From contig CM060990.1 of assembly GCA_030765065.1 (NCBI GenBank), forward strand, positions 498,098,190 to 498,162,189: a stretch of 64,000 bases of DNA, read 5' to 3'. Positions within the stretch are counted from its first letter, which is position 1; every line of letters starts with the position of its first letter. The notes under the pieces are model-generated. The model was not told the DNA's origin. It searched no databases and saw only the letters and a list, made by a program, of their open reading frames with translations. The position numbers and the translations under genes are program-made. This document shows, piece by piece, positions 12,558 to 24,229 of the stretch. The stretch comes from Deroplatys truncata (lineage: Eukaryota > Arthropoda > Insecta > Mantodea > Mantidae).

Positions 12558-13226
12558 AGAGCTTTTTGGATTTATATATTAATCTATGTATATCATATAA
12601 AGTGTGACTATATTGCAAATGAAGTTGCATACTGTTTTGTTATATTTTGTATATGATTTATTTTGTATGTTATTGATATTATAATATTTTGTCTTATGCT
12701 CTGTTGTAAAAACGTCAGTGCGTTTATATGTTTAAACATTTAGCTGAAGGAACAACTTTAACTTAGTAACAATTACGTTTATGCTCGATATGTTCCAGTA
12801 CCGAAATATGTCTTCCATAGCTTCGCGAAACATGCAGTCAGCGTCCGAGTTTGACTCCGTCCTTACAGACAATACTAACCGATTAGCTTCCAAAACCGTT
12901 CGAGAATAAAAGTGCTTGCTCTGCTGATCAGCCAGGAAAGAGGATTGCCGTGTTCTTCAGGAGAAGTAGTTGTAAATACAAAACAGTAGGAATAGTCAGC
13001 CCAAAGTCATAGGACAGGAAGCATCTATAATAAACAAATGGAACAAACATAAATAAACAAATTACGGCACAAAAATTAAGACCAGCTCCAAAACAATAGT
13101 AAAAAGAGACAGCCCCATTATAACCGAAAAGAGTGAGTAAAATATTCAGGGAGGAACAGATACAAGAAAATTCTACCAGTGGGCTAAAGCATCTAAAATT
13201 TGCAACAAGTCAGCGGAAGTATATTG
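12558..13226. other. AT-rich DNA, nothing recognised
   Basis: No supportable feature. Confidence 0.6.
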
Positions 13227-13294
13227 TGACGTAATATCCCGGCGCCTGAACCAGTTGTGACGTAACGCCCGGCGTCCCACCAATGGTGACGTAA
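13227..13294 (+). promoter_or_regulatory. Three TGACGTAA sites spaced 31 and 29 bp
   Basis: TGACGTAA occurs at 13227, 13258 and 13287. Each is followed by a short C/G-rich stretch containing CCCGG, as in a degenerate ~30-bp tandem unit. The octamer is a CREB/ATF- or PAR-bZIP-type binding site. Regulation is an inference; it could equally be a decayed repeat. Confidence 0.4.
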
Positions 13295-14249
13295 TCCCGG
13301 GGACGATGTCATCAGCGCCTTCACCAGACATCACGTAAAGGATGGGAGAACGTAGCACAGAATGGCCTCGAGAGGGTTACAGGTTGCAGCAGCTGTAAAG
13401 GTTGTGAAAGGGTGCCAATATAAGACATGTTCCCAATTTTTCTAATCTTTAATTTGTCTAATATAACCTAAACTACATTTTAAAAAGAAAGAATTAAACA
13501 GCTGATGGATTTACCTGCGAGGAATAGAGGTCCAGTGGTCCATCTTCGTCGGGTCTAGTGCCTACGTCGAGTTTACAAATTAACAATAAACAAATTTAAG
13601 GAATTGACCAGCAGAGAGTCCGGCTAGGCACGTGGTTGGTCGAGAGCATACCGTGAAAAGCCCCTAAGTTTAATACCCGACAAAATGTTGATTAGTGCCT
13701 AGCTCGTAACTGACGTAAGCGTGTGTCAGCAGAAATTACGTAATTCACCCACGTGTTGGACATGAAGTGATCCTTTACTCTAAACCGCGTGTCACCTAAT
13801 CTCTGCTTACGTCAACATCCGGGAAATGACGCGCAAGAAAACTAAGACCAATTTCCTGGAGTTAGTTAAGCAAACTTTGCCTTGAATATCTCCAACATTA
13901 TAAAAACATATTAACACACTCTTTTGAAATAAAATTATAAACGCCGCAATAAAAGTTAAGAGCATAGGAAGGAGCAGGTAGAAATGAAGCATCCCGGGAT
14001 GGCAGGACAGGGGAAAGGAAGAATTCCGCAAAAGAATGCCCCAGTTACCATTTATGTTCACCCTTAGAGACGGAGAAGAAAACTTGTAAATGATATACTT
14101 TCCCTATAGGAAAAAAGTAATGTAACACTCCAACAAACGGACATACCAAAGTGTTGAACTAGGATTACGGACAGAACGGAGAAACAGAGTTTTAATAGCA
14201 GATATATATATATTACCCCTACACCACTTTTTGCTACAGAATCAATACT
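13295..14249. other. No gene; three further TGACGTAA-like sites
   Basis: TGACGTAA at 13711, TTACGTAA at 13736 and TTACGTCA (the complement of TGACGTAA) at 13807. Nothing else was recognised. Confidence 0.5.
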
Positions 14250-15130
14250 TAATTTCTGGAAACCCTGTATATCATATACCTATTTTTATAGTAATCATAA
14301 ATCTTCAAGCAAAGATCATCTAAAGAACAAAAATCCTTCAATCTCTGAAGTACAGCTGGGCGCCATAAACTATCAGATGCTGCCTCAATGCCTATAACAA
14401 TCCTCATAACATATTTGAAACTACAATCCTCCACCTCTCCAAACAATTGATTCAGGGCATCTTCGGCAGATTTACTTCATGGAACACAAATTGGCATTTT
14501 GATAGACTGAAGTACATTCTAATATCTTGTAATCTATTACACAGTAGCTTTACGAAATCCTTCGCCAGGGAATTTATTAGACATATTGGACGGTATGAAT
14601 TACATAACAGCGGATCTCTGTTATATCCCTTTTCAATACTACTAAGTTGGCTAATTTCCATACGTTCGGTATCATTTCCTGTTTCTTACATGAAGTACGC
14701 AGTTCTGTTAAGGGAGTGAACAGTTTGTGTGCTAATGCCTTTATGACTTCTATCACAATGCCATGCTGTCCTGGAGCCTTCCGTCTCTTCAAGCTCTGTA
14801 TTGAAATACTCACTGCTTCCTCTGTAAACGTAGTCATTTAGGTATTATTTCCAAGTGGAAGTTGCATTTGTCTTCTTAGATGTGGATGCTGCTTCTTTGT
14901 ATGTTGATCCTCAGATACAAACAGGTTATCAAGTAATCTGGCATTATCTCTTTCATCAATATTCCGAAGGACCGTAGCGCTTTTTTATCGCTGTTAGAGC
15001 ATTGCATTGGAATTTCCTCAAGACAATCGTTAATGGAACTAACCACAAATTGCGTTTATAGCACTCATCAATAAACCTGTTCTAACTTTCCTCATTTTCT
15101 CGTATTCTTCTTTTGTTCGACGATATATGA
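14250..15130 (-). pseudogene. LINE reverse transcriptase relic (R1/LOA-like), antisense
   Basis: On the minus strand, FTEEAVSISIQSLKRRKAPG followed by a GI-x-EVIKAL block (14577-14837) is the usual start of a non-LTR RT domain. NSYRPICLINSLAKDF (14452-14661) and then VIGIEAASDSLWRPAVLQRL (14249-14446) follow in order. The last is motif A, where the first catalytic Asp and the D of the FD pair are altered. Frames change between the blocks. Farther upstream (to about 15130) the linker reads as basic sequence such as RRTKEEYEKMRK. No EN domain, motif C or 3' tail was found. The element is unrelated at close range to LINE copies 1-5. Confidence 0.7.
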
Positions 15131-15595
15131 TAGCATTATCACTCGTTCCGCTGGCGAGGAAGCATTTTGATACGTTGATGGCAAAAATGGCTCAGTCAAT
15201 CATTCTGGAAAACAACCGATTGTGATTTAATATATATTGTCCTTGGAAATGATGCCCTAAGGACTTTTATTATTAAGTTGGTTTTAGCTTTGGCTGTTGT
15301 ATTCAAATTCATATCGCCTCTTATTTCCGGAGACCGAAACTCCCTTCACATTTTCCCCAATTAGCCTTTTTAAAAGTGTATCTACTTATTTGCTCTACAA
15401 TGGCTTGCTACGCAATAGTGATAACTATTAAATAATCTTGATCTGATACGGTAAGATTTTACATTACCTCTTAGCAGTGGCGCTGGTGCCTAAAATGACA
15501 GGGAGCTCACCACCGTTACTGCATTATGATATTTACCTTTCAAAATGATTTTATTTTCTAAATTATTTCAAATATACTGTAGTTCTAAAATTACC

Positions 15596-15955
15596 TTAAA
15601 ATGATCCTGAAGACGTTGATCGGGTTGAATCTCCTGTAGAGGTATGTTTATAGAGAAAGTCCATCCTCCTTTCCTTTTTCGTGGCAAATCCGTCTATGAC
15701 TTTCTCGTTGAAATCTGGAAGATTGTGGATCATTTCGTTTTCAATGGATAGCACGGCAAGAGCAGACAGCCTAACTTCATCCATGGTGCTTCTAAGAAAT
15801 GTTTTGATCCGCTTCAAAGTGGAGAAACACTTCTCTGCTTCACCCGTTGTCATTGGCATAGTAGCTACCAATTTCAACAATTTCATAACCGCTCCAAAGG
15901 ATTCTTGAAGGTTATTTTCAATTAAAAACTTGAGAAGTGCTATTGAACTTTCCAT
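15596..15955 (-). pseudogene. hAT transposase, C-terminal dimerisation domain
   Basis: 119 codons with LLKLVATMPMTTGEAEKCFS then TLKRIKTFLRSTMDEVRL, the standard hAT dimerisation signature in which the E-x-C-FS-x-LK-x-IK block is conserved. The tail FLYKHTSTGDSTRSTS reaches a stop at 15596-15598. It lies in a different frame from the neighbouring blocks, so at least one frameshift separates them. Confidence 0.8.
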
Positions 15956-15985
15956 TTCTTGAAAAGCATCTCGAGAATAAATGAT

Positions 15986-16465
15986 CTACAGTTCTGTTTT
16001 TAACTTAGATTTATTTAAAAGTGGATAAGACTGCACAACAGCGAAAAACATTTTTTCACGAAATTTATTCTTCAGTGAAGGGAAGAATTGCTGGTCAAGT
16101 AAATTAGATGCCAGTAGGTGGCTGGAGAATTCAAACATTTGTTTGCTCTGGTGAACTATTATGTCACGTACTTCATTTGCTGCTACATTCCTTGTAATAT
16201 ACACATATTCGCATCTTCTTTTTGTTGCATTTGGTTCTTCCTCGATTATGATGTTATTAACGTTGTCTCTAATTTTAAAATTTTCACATTCGAATGATGC
16301 TACTGTTTGCTTTATTGATACAGGATCAGTAATGCGCTTTTGTAATTGACTGTACAAGATATCCACGTGGGGCATTATTTTATAAAATACCTCTAACCAA
16401 AAGGAAAATTTTGGCTGTTTCTTCAATTTGTTGGAGACATTCCAGAATGGCCTCCTTATTTTCAT
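15986..16465 (-). pseudogene. hAT transposase, middle region
   Basis: 159 codons between the DDE core and the dimerisation domain, including KFSFWLEVFYKIMPHVDILY (a typical F...I...D.L...LQ block of ZMYM-type hATs) and KRRCEYVYITRNVAANEV. It overlaps the upstream block at 16380-16465 in another frame, which marks a frameshift. Confidence 0.75.
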
Positions 16466-17021
16466 GAACTGTAAGAACCGTTCTGGATTTAAAGTTCCAT
16501 CTTGTGGCTGATCCCTGAGGGACGTTTCGCTTCACAATTGCAATTAAAACAGCCACTCTTTGAGGTGAATGAGAGAAGAATATTGGAATCTTTGCAATAC
16601 TATTGAAAAACAGTTTTACTTGTTTATTTTGACTGGTGGCTTGGGCAAGAATCAAGTTCAATTGGTGAGCATAACAATGCACATAATACGCGAAATGATA
16701 CTCTTCTCTTACGATTGTTTGTACTCCTGCGTGTTGGCCGCGCATGACAGTGGCGCTATCATAACCTTGAGATGTTACTTTTTCTTTCTGTTCTTGTACA
16801 ACATCGGCGAGGACATTTTTAATGCAAGCTGCTAAGGAGGAAGCGTCACTACCAGGTGGATTTAAAAATGTCCGAAATCTTTCAACAGGCTCTCCAGTAG
16901 ATAACAGATAACGAAATAATAAAACCAATTGAAATTTAGAAGATACATCAGAAGTTTCATCTGCTATCACAGACACGAAATCTGCCTTGGCTATTTCAGC
17001 ATTAATTTCCTCATGACACAC
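16380..17021 (-). pseudogene. hAT transposase, catalytic core
   Basis: 213 codons carrying ADFVSVIADETSDVSSKFQL (the first catalytic Asp in the ADETSD motif), LLFRYLLSTGEPVERF, VTSQGYDSATVMRGQHAGVQ (the second acidic region is GYDSA), HCYAHQLNLIL and QGSATRWNFKSR (the TRW block before the insertion domain). This is the DUF4371-type core of ZMYM-like hAT elements. A stop and frameshift separate it from the N-terminal block at 17280. Confidence 0.85.
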
Positions 17022-17279
17022 ACATATAACACTCTAGCAAATCATTTTGTATATCTTTGGATGTGCCCTTAAAGACTGTAGCACTGTTCATGTGCTCTTT
17101 TACAGCTGCATCCAAAGCTGAAGTAAAACTTATTAGCCCTCTGTATATTCCAGGTTTGTTAGATTCTGCTCTTTCATCATGTCCACGTAAGGCAAGTTCA
17201 AACTCACCGCAGAACTTAATACAATCAATTATTTTCGAAAGAACATAGCGAATTTTCCTTACGTTGTCATTGTGCGTTT

Positions 17280-17568
17280 CTACGTTCTTCTGAAAGCTGA
17301 GCTAAGCGGTTGCCTAATTTCCGTTTTTCCAAGAACAGATAAATCTAAATAAGCATTCTTATGTGAAATAGATTCCTCGTGCTTCTTAATTTTCTGTGTT
17401 AGATGACTTAGATCTGACACAGCATGGAATGTCCAGTTTGAATCTTTACCCTTAGCAAACAGTAAGCACGGAAAACAAAATAGCTTATTTGTAGAAATGC
17501 AACCGCAAATCCAACTATGTTTGTACATATTTACATTAAAAGACCTGCAGCATGTCTTACCGCGGCTG
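17280..17568 (-). pseudogene. hAT transposase, N-terminal TTF-type zinc finger
   Basis: The frame contains CRSFNVNMYKHSWICGCIST then NKLFCFPCLLFAKGKDSNW and the downstream LTQKIKKHEESISHKNAYLD block, which together are a TTF/ZMYM-type DNA-binding domain. At 17568 the frame passes into antisense 5'UTR of LINE copy 2, so upstream residues read from it are LINE sequence, not transposase. Confidence 0.8.
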
Positions 17569-18179
17569 CCCCAGGGGCTCACCTTAGTGAGTACGGGTTT
17601 GGCGTACCCGGGGGTTCCCGAGCCAATCATCGCCATCATCATCCTTCCACCCCCGTCCGGTCGAGGTGGGTTCGTTCTCGTGACCGGGGGACTCAAGGTA
17701 GGCTCTCGTGCGTTCTGTGCATTTCATTCCATGTGACCCCTCGCCATCGTTTCTTTCTTCTCTTTTACTTCTGCACATTTCGTACCACGTCCATTCATTT
17801 ACGCATCTCTTTTGTTTCCTCGCCGGCCTACCTTGCGTGCGAAACGCCCACACAGTTTTATTTCTTTTACATTTTATTTTAATCCTCCGTGGACACACCC
17901 TGACGGATACCCGCGCACTGGATGCGCAGCTGGGTGAGTGGGTAATGGCGTCATCCCCACCACCCGGGGTCGTCATGTAGGGTATGTGTTCGTATCCGCT
18001 GTTCAACTGCAGTCCCGCGGGGGGGCCATTGCATGAACTGCTGACTTCCGACGGCCATTGGGTCCCTCTGTCTATGTTCTGGGAGGTGTGACCCTGGGGT
18101 GAGCTAGGTATAGATAGGCCACTCACCCAAGCTAGGGTAACGCCCGGGAAGTCAGAGCCCGAGGTCGGAGACGGTTGCA
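17569..18179 (+). promoter_or_regulatory. LINE copy 2 5'UTR (internal promoter region)
   Basis: This 611-bp non-coding leader is conserved in copies 3 and 4, including the first bases. A conserved leader at full-length 5' ends implies an internal promoter, as expected for LINEs, but no specific box was identified. Open frames here on the minus strand are shadows. Confidence 0.55.
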
Positions 18180-19483
18180 ATGGTGGAGGATTTATTTCGC
18201 TATGGAGCCCCTTTCTCCATTAATACCAACAAGCGCCGAAAAGTTTACGTAACAGAAGTGACACCACCGACAACTGGTTGTTACTTGGTCATTTCACGAA
18301 CCGAAGAAGGACAACGTTTTGAGAAGGTGAACCCTTTTATAGTACAGAAGGGCATTGACTCTATTGCTGGTGCTGTTCAGTCCTGCACTCGTCTACGGAA
18401 TGGTTCCTTATTAGCACAAACGAAGTCCGATAAGCAAAGTAGGACCTTGTTGCGCGCTACGCTTCTCCACGGCTATCCCATCCGTGTGGAGAAGCACCGC
18501 ACATTGAATTCCTGTCGAGGCGTCATTACCTCCCATAGCCTCGATGGTATGTCGGACGATGAACTCGTAGACTATCTTTCAGAACCAAAGGTGACAGCAG
18601 TGCATAGAGGGCAGGCCAAACGCGACGGAGTATTGCTACCCACTAGTACCCTGTTTATAACATTTGATGGCGTTGATCTGCCCACGAGCATTTCAGCAGG
18701 GTACGAACGCATTGCGGTGAGGCCTTATATTCCTAGACGTCTGCGTTGTTTTAAATGCCAACGTTTTGGGCATACACAAGTCTCCTGTAAGAGTGCCGTT
18801 ACCATCTGTGCCTCATGTAGCCAGCCGTCGCACGAAGGTACCTGTTCCACAGCCCCCGTCTGCGTAAACTGCAAAGGGTCTCATGCGTCATTTGCCGACT
18901 GTCCGCGGTACTTGGACGAGAAGGCGATCCAGGAGATCCGGGTAAATGAGAAACTCTCCCTCGCCGAGGCCCGGAGGCGTTACCATGCGCGCCAACCTTC
19001 TCTCCTGCGATCTGGTACATTTTGTTCTGTTGTTGCCTCGCCAGTATCACGAGTAGATGCCGAAACTCAGACTTGGACTATGACTGCATTAACCGCCACT
19101 ACCATACGGCCGTCCATTTCTGGTATAGTTTACAAGCCATATAAACCTGGTCCCAATTCAATGAAGTCGCAAGCCGCTGAAAAGAAACCAAAGCAGAAAC
19201 TTCGTAGGGAAGATTTTTGAAGGACGCTCCGCGTGCGCGCGGTAAGAAAAGTTCACCTTCTCCTCCTCGGAGGTCGCAGTCCCAGGAAGCTCCTGGGACA
19301 AGCCGCGCTCAGCGGCAGTCCTCACCCATCGCCACCCAGAACCGATTTACGGCGCTTGAATCGGTTTCTGGATCTGAGCGCGTGGGCCCTCCCTTCGAGG
19401 AGGCTATGGAGTCTGACCAACTCCATACCAAAAGCCCGAGCCCAAAGGTTAAACAAAAGGTAATTTTAAGCCGCCCTTCTAAA
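18180..19483 (+). pseudogene. LINE copy 2 ORF1, nucleic-acid-binding gag-like protein
   Basis: An RNA-binding protein that would package LINE RNA. The reading is open for 346 codons. The centre holds three zinc knuckles: CFKCQRFGHTQVSC (CX2CX4HX4C), CASCSQPSHEGTC and CVNCKGSHASFADC, near residues 193-240, as in gag-like ORF1 of Jockey-group elements. A basic, Ser/Pro-rich tail (RGKKSSPSPPRRS) follows. Compared with copy 3, one base is missing near 19217 (GAAGATTTTTGAAGG), so the tail (19217-19483) is in another frame and the protein stops early. The upstream ATG at 18180 is in frame here because this copy lacks one base near 18210; copies 3 and 4 start at the second ATG. Confidence 0.8.
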
Positions 19484-19507
19484 TAGACAGTTTATCCCTT
19501 TTTCTTA

Positions 19508-22500
19508 ATGCCTATCCTGAATTGGAATGTACGTGGTGTACGATCGCATAGGGCGGAACTGCAACTTTTATTGCGTTCCCATTCGCCTATGGTCGTGTGT
19601 TTGCAGGAGACTAAGCTTCGCCCTCATGATCCTTTTGATCTCCAAGGATATACTCCGGTTCGCTACGACCTTGAACCGGAGGAGGGTACTCCTGCTCATG
19701 GAGGTGTCATGTTGTTAGTCCGTAACGATGTTCATTTTCAACGTCTCACTCTTACGTCCGACTTGCAAGCTGTTGCCATTAGACTGCAGTTACCCGGTTT
19801 TTTCTTTTCTGTTTACTCTGTATATTCACCTCCATCGTCTCCCCTCGCTAACGCGAACCTTCGAGATCTCTTGTCCGCTCTCCCAACACCATTTGTCCTG
19901 TTGGGAGATTTTAATGCCCATCACCCCCTGTGGGGTTCGCCAAGGGCTTGTGCGAGGGGAAATCTTCTCTCCAACAGTTTTGATCAGTTCAATCTCTCTA
20001 TACTCAATACAGGTGAGCTTACGTTTCTTTCTGATTCTTCCGGTACATTTTCTCACTTGGACCTATCCGTTTGCTCACTCCAGCTTGCTAGTCGTCTTCA
20101 GTGGAACGTCGTCGCTGACACCTACTCCAGCGACCATTACCCCTGCATCGTTTCTCTTCTGTCGCACCACGTACAGAATTCCAGAGTACCTACCTGTATA
20201 TTCCCAAAAGCCGACGGGAGCTTGTATTCCAGCCTCGTGCATTTTTACGATCAGCCTTTCGCCGACATTAACCAACTAGTGCAGCACCTAACGTCTATTA
20301 TTTTCTCTGCCGCCGAACGCGCAATACCCCGTTCATCCTCCCAACCTCGGCGACCGCCTGTTCCGTGGTGGAACGAGGATTGTCGGGACGCTGTTTGTGC
20401 CCGGAGAACTGCACTTAGGGTGTTTCGGCGTCACCCTACACTTGATAATTTGGTGACTTTTAAACAATCGCGCGCCAGGGCTCGTCGTATTATTCAAGAT
20501 AGCAAGAAGGCATCGTGGACTCGTTTTGTCGAGTCATTTAATCGCTTTACGCCTTCATCCGTTGTTTGGGATAAACTTCGTCGCTTCGCAGGTAAATTGT
20601 CGCATTGTACTGTTTCTGGCCTTCAGGTTTCCAATGCCACAATAGTGGATCCGGCTGCCGTCGCTAACACTCTGGGTGCCGCCTTTTGAGGCGGTTTCCA
20701 GTTCAGACCATTATTCCGCGGGCTTTCGCTCTATGAAAGACCGGCTGGATTCCACAACCTTTAATTTTCGATCTGCTAATGAGTGTTATAATGAACTTTT
20801 CACAATGAGGGAGCTGGAGCACGCTCTTCATTGCTCTAGGCACTCCGCTCCAGGACCGGACGGCATTCATGTCCTGATGTTAAAGATTCTTTCAGCCGAC
20901 AGTAAACACTTTCTCTTACAGGTCTATAACCGTATTTGGCAAGACGGCTTTTTTCTTCCGTTTGGCGCGAAGCCACCATTGTCCCGATACTTAAGCCTGG
21001 GAAGGATCGCCAACTGCCCTCCAGCTACCGCCCTCACCAGTTGCGTTTGCAAGGTGATGGAGCGCAAGATCAACGGGCGGTTGACATGGTGGCTTGAGTC
21101 TCAGAAACTTCTAGCGAACTCTCAGTGCGGATTTCACCGCTATCGCTCTACCGTCGACCATCTGTTGTCCCGGTCGACGCATATTATGAATGGATTTTTC
21201 AGAAAGTGTCAAACTGTGGCTGTGTTTTTTGACCTGGAGAAAGCTTATGACACTTGTTGGAGGGGCGGCATTTTACGTACACTTCACGCATGGAATATCC
21301 GCGGTCGTCTTCCCATATTTCTTCGGGAGTTTATGACGGACCGCGTCTTTCGTGTACGTGTGGGCTCGGTTTTATCTAGTCGTTTTATTCAAGAGAACGG
21401 AGTACCGCAGGGCTCTGCACTCAGTGTCACACTTTTTGCGATAGCTATCAATCCCATTGTTGGTTGTGTTCCACCTGGCATTTCATCGTCGCTCTTCGTT
21501 GACGATTTTGCCATTTATTGTAGTTCACGGCGGACCTGTCTGCTCGAACGCCGTCTCCAGAGCTGTATCGACCGTCTCTACGCCTGGTGTAACGCTAACG
21601 TTAATTTCTCCGCCGAGAAATCCGTCTGCATCAACCTCTGGCGACGGAAGGCTTTCCTTCCGCCCTCTCTCCATCTTGGGTCGTAGGTCCTTCCATTTGC
21701 AGACGAGGTGAAATTTTTGGGGTTGGTCTTTGACCGGAAGCTGCGCTGAACTTCTCACGTTTCCTTTTTAAAAGCAAAGTGTGACCGTTCTCTTAATATT
21801 TTACGTGTTTCAAGTGGCACATCCTGGGGAGCTGATCGGACCGTCCTTCTTCGCCTTTATCGCTCTTTGGTCCGATCCAAGCTTGATTACGGGTGTATTG
21901 TTTATTCGTCGGCACGTCCATCTGTGTTACGTCGATTGAATGCCATTCACCATCGTGGCGTAAGAGTCGCTACAGGGGCCTTTCCAACTAGCCCTGTACC
22001 CAGTCTGTACGCAGAAGCTGCAGAGCCTCCGCTGTCCTTCCGTCGTGAGATCCTTTTGTGCAGCTATGCTTGCCGGCTCTCAAGCTTGCCTAACCAATCG
22101 TCCTGCGATTTATTTTACGAGGATTTGCTTGATCGACAATATTTCGTTGCTCCTCTGCATTTCTACCTCCAGGGGTTCGATTTCGACAACTCCTTCGGCA
22201 TTTGGACGTTACGCCAGCGTCGGCCCTTCCCAGGGGGGAAACTCTTTTTCCTCCATGGTTGCGCGCTGAGGCCCACTGTCACCTTGGGCTAACGTCAATG
22301 CCGAAGACTGAGACCCCTTCTTCAGTCTTTAGATCGGCTTTTTTAGAATTACGGCCGCAATTCGGAGATTTTCATTTTATCTTTACCGATGGAACTAAGA
22401 CTGATGCTGGAGTTGGATGTGCCTTTGTGTTTGGTCAATGTAGTTTTACGTTTCGTTTACCCGGACAATGATCAATTTTTACCGCCGAACGTTTTAGCAT

Positions 22501-23180
22501 TTATCATTCTGTTTTATACATTCAGCGGCACGACTTGCGGCACTGTGTTATTTGTACGGACTCTCTGAGTGCCCTTCAGAGTATTAACGCGCTGTACCAT
22601 TACCACCCACTCGTACAGCGCATACATGACCTGCTCCACTCGCTTGGTGTCTCTGGCATCAGCGTCTCCTTCATGTGGATTCCAGATCATGTGGGCATCT
22701 CAGGTAATGAGTCTGACGACGCCGCTGCCAAATCAGCGATTTTATTACCCATTCTTTTACTTCTGTTGTTCCCTCCACAGATTTGTTTGTTATTTTACGT
22801 AGCCGCACCTCTCGGTTTGGAGGGATGAGTGGACGGCCCTCCGGGGGAAGAAGTTGCGGGAGGTTAAGCCTCTTCCGTTAGTCTGGGGTACCTCTTCTCG
22901 TTCGTGTCGTCGGGAAGAGGTAATTTTAGCTCGTTTACGTATTGGACATTGTCTTTTTAGTCATAGGTATCTGCTCAGTGGTGACCCCGCTCCACTCTGT
23001 GAGCAGTGTGATGTGCCCTTAACGGTGCGTCACATTTTAGAGGAGTGTCAGGTTTTAGCTCCATTGCGCGTTCGTGTTGGTCTGCCAGTTGGCATAGCCA
23101 ACGTTTTGGCAGACGACGCGCGTACTGTAGAATGTGTTTTACGTTTTATTAGTGACAGTGATTTTAATCTGCGCATTTGA
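19508..23180 (+). pseudogene. LINE copy 2 ORF2, endonuclease-RT-RNase H
   Basis: Domains in order: an APE-type endonuclease (19508-20200) with LNWNVRG, QETKLRP, GDFNAHHPLWG and SDHYP catalytic motifs; a linker; the RT (20700-21950) with FFDLEKAYD, NGVPQGS and FVDDF; RNase H (22370-22800) with FTDGTKTDAG, CTDSLSALQSI and WIPDHVGISGNES (G changed to D); and the terminal CEQCDVPLTVRHILEEC. Breaks include an extra T at about 20685 (GCCTTTTGAGG), an 8-nt loss near 21030, a TAG near 21684, a TGA near 21747 and a TGA near 22470. The first three are shared exactly with copy 4. The endonuclease part alone is intact for 393 codons. Confidence 0.85.
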
Positions 23181-23452
23181 TGTTTTGAGCGTCCTTTAGC
23201 TTTGTTATTTTATTCTGTCTGTTTTAATAGGGACTGTACTCCCCAGTGGACATATGGCGCTCATGTCCCTCGCATTCTACAGTTCTTGACACGTTTTAAT
23301 CTGTTATTGCCTATGTTTTTAGTGTGTTGGTTTTTGGGATATTTGTATTGTTGTTTTTAGCTTTTTGGACATCGCGGGTTGGTGTCACGTTTTTTAATTA
23401 TGCGGTTCTTTTACCCGTCTTTTATATTTTGACTTTATATTTTATACATTAT

Positions 23453-23487
23453 AAGGGCGCTGATGACCTTAGCAGTTTAGCGCCTTT
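23453..23487 (+). other. LINE copy 2 3'-terminal hairpin
   Basis: AAGGGCGCTGATGACCTTAG, then AGCGCC pairing with the 5' arm (one pair lost relative to copy 1). Followed by a (TCA)n tail to about 23524. Confidence 0.65.
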
Positions 23488-23529
23488 AAACCGCATCTCA
23501 TCATCATTATCATCATCATCATCACTTTG

Positions 23530-23745
23530 TAGGACATTACTTCTCTTTCAATATACTTAGTAATTTGTGAAAGGAATTCATATGTCTTTCGCTTTCTTGG
23601 TAAGCATCTCCTTCTCGGTGAGAATTCTTTTAACAGTAATGCACAAAGTTGAAAGTTCTTTACTGAAGCTTTTACCTGGTTGCTAACAATCGTAAAACAA
23701 ATACATTTAGTTTAACAATTCTTGTATTAAATAAATCACACATAA
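23530..23745 (+). repeat. Dispersed direct repeat A (partner at 53.7 kb)
   Basis: Aligned by eye with 53712-53925, same orientation, about 70-75% identical. Shared blocks are CTCCTTCTCGGTGA, CTAACAATCGTAAAACAAA and AATAAATCACA / AGTAAATCACA at the right edge. On the minus strand the shared edge begins TGTGATTTA, which would suit an LTR start, but no polypurine tract or primer site supports that. The left edge is cut by LINE copy 2. Confidence 0.55.
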
Positions 23746-24229
23746 TAAAAATAACTTATTTACAATCATAACACATATAAAACGTATTTCTGCCTGAACT
23801 TCCTCTTTTTGTTACATATTTTATGTTTCCGCAATATTTGAATTGATTATTTTAAAACGAGGTTAAGTCACTAAATAAACATTCAGGAACTTGAAGAAAC
23901 TGTTCTGGGCTAACATTGAGGAGTACATACATTAAACTGTGATGGAAGGGCATTGTGGTCAACTGATAAATACTTGTATAAAAGTAATTTAAAGAAATGA
24001 CATTTTAAGTAGCTTAACTTTATAACTTTACGCATGACTTAGTCACCCATTCAAAATACACACCTGACTTACATAACCTTTCAAACTAAACTACGCTTGT
24101 TTCACCATAACAGTTTCAAACAATACATTCAATATGAAAAAATAAATATTTCAACTGCAACGAGTTCCAAAAATTATATCGATAACACTTCCGGTTCAAC
24201 GAGATTAATGCGGTTCATTTGCAATGGGA
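23746..24229. other. AT-rich 3' flank of the broken transposon-like gene
   Basis: Nothing coding was recognised. By reconstruction across the Polinton it is the downstream (minus-strand) flank of the pseudogene at 48187-49975. Confidence 0.5.

Larger units (their letters stand above)
15475..17568 (-). mobile_element. hAT transposon relic, cut by LINE copy 2
   Basis: A ZMYM/TTF-type hAT transposase runs right to left. At 15475 the sequence CAGTGGCGCTGGTGCC resembles a hAT terminal inverted repeat (CAGTGGCG-type), placed about 120 bp beyond the transposase stop, so it may be the 3' end. The matching 5' end is missing: LINE copy 2 begins at 17569 and the DNA beyond that LINE does not read as the rest of the transposase. 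Confidence 0.7.
17569..23524 (+). mobile_element. LINE copy 2, near full length
   Basis: Starts CCCCAGGGGCTCACC, the same start as copies 3 and 4. It has a ~610-bp 5'UTR, ORF1 (gag-like), ORF2 (EN-RT-RNase H), a 3'UTR of ~340 bp, the hairpin at 23453-23487 and a (TCA)n tail. It is inactive: ORF1 has a 1-nt deletion near 19217 and ORF2 several lesions. No convincing target-site duplication is seen (left flank ...CCGCGGCTG, right flank CTTTGTAGGAC...). Confidence 0.9.

Noticed and set aside
17584-18180. 198-codon minus-strand open frame
   Set aside because: It lies on the complement of the conserved LINE 5'UTR; its equivalents in copies 3 and 4 are broken.
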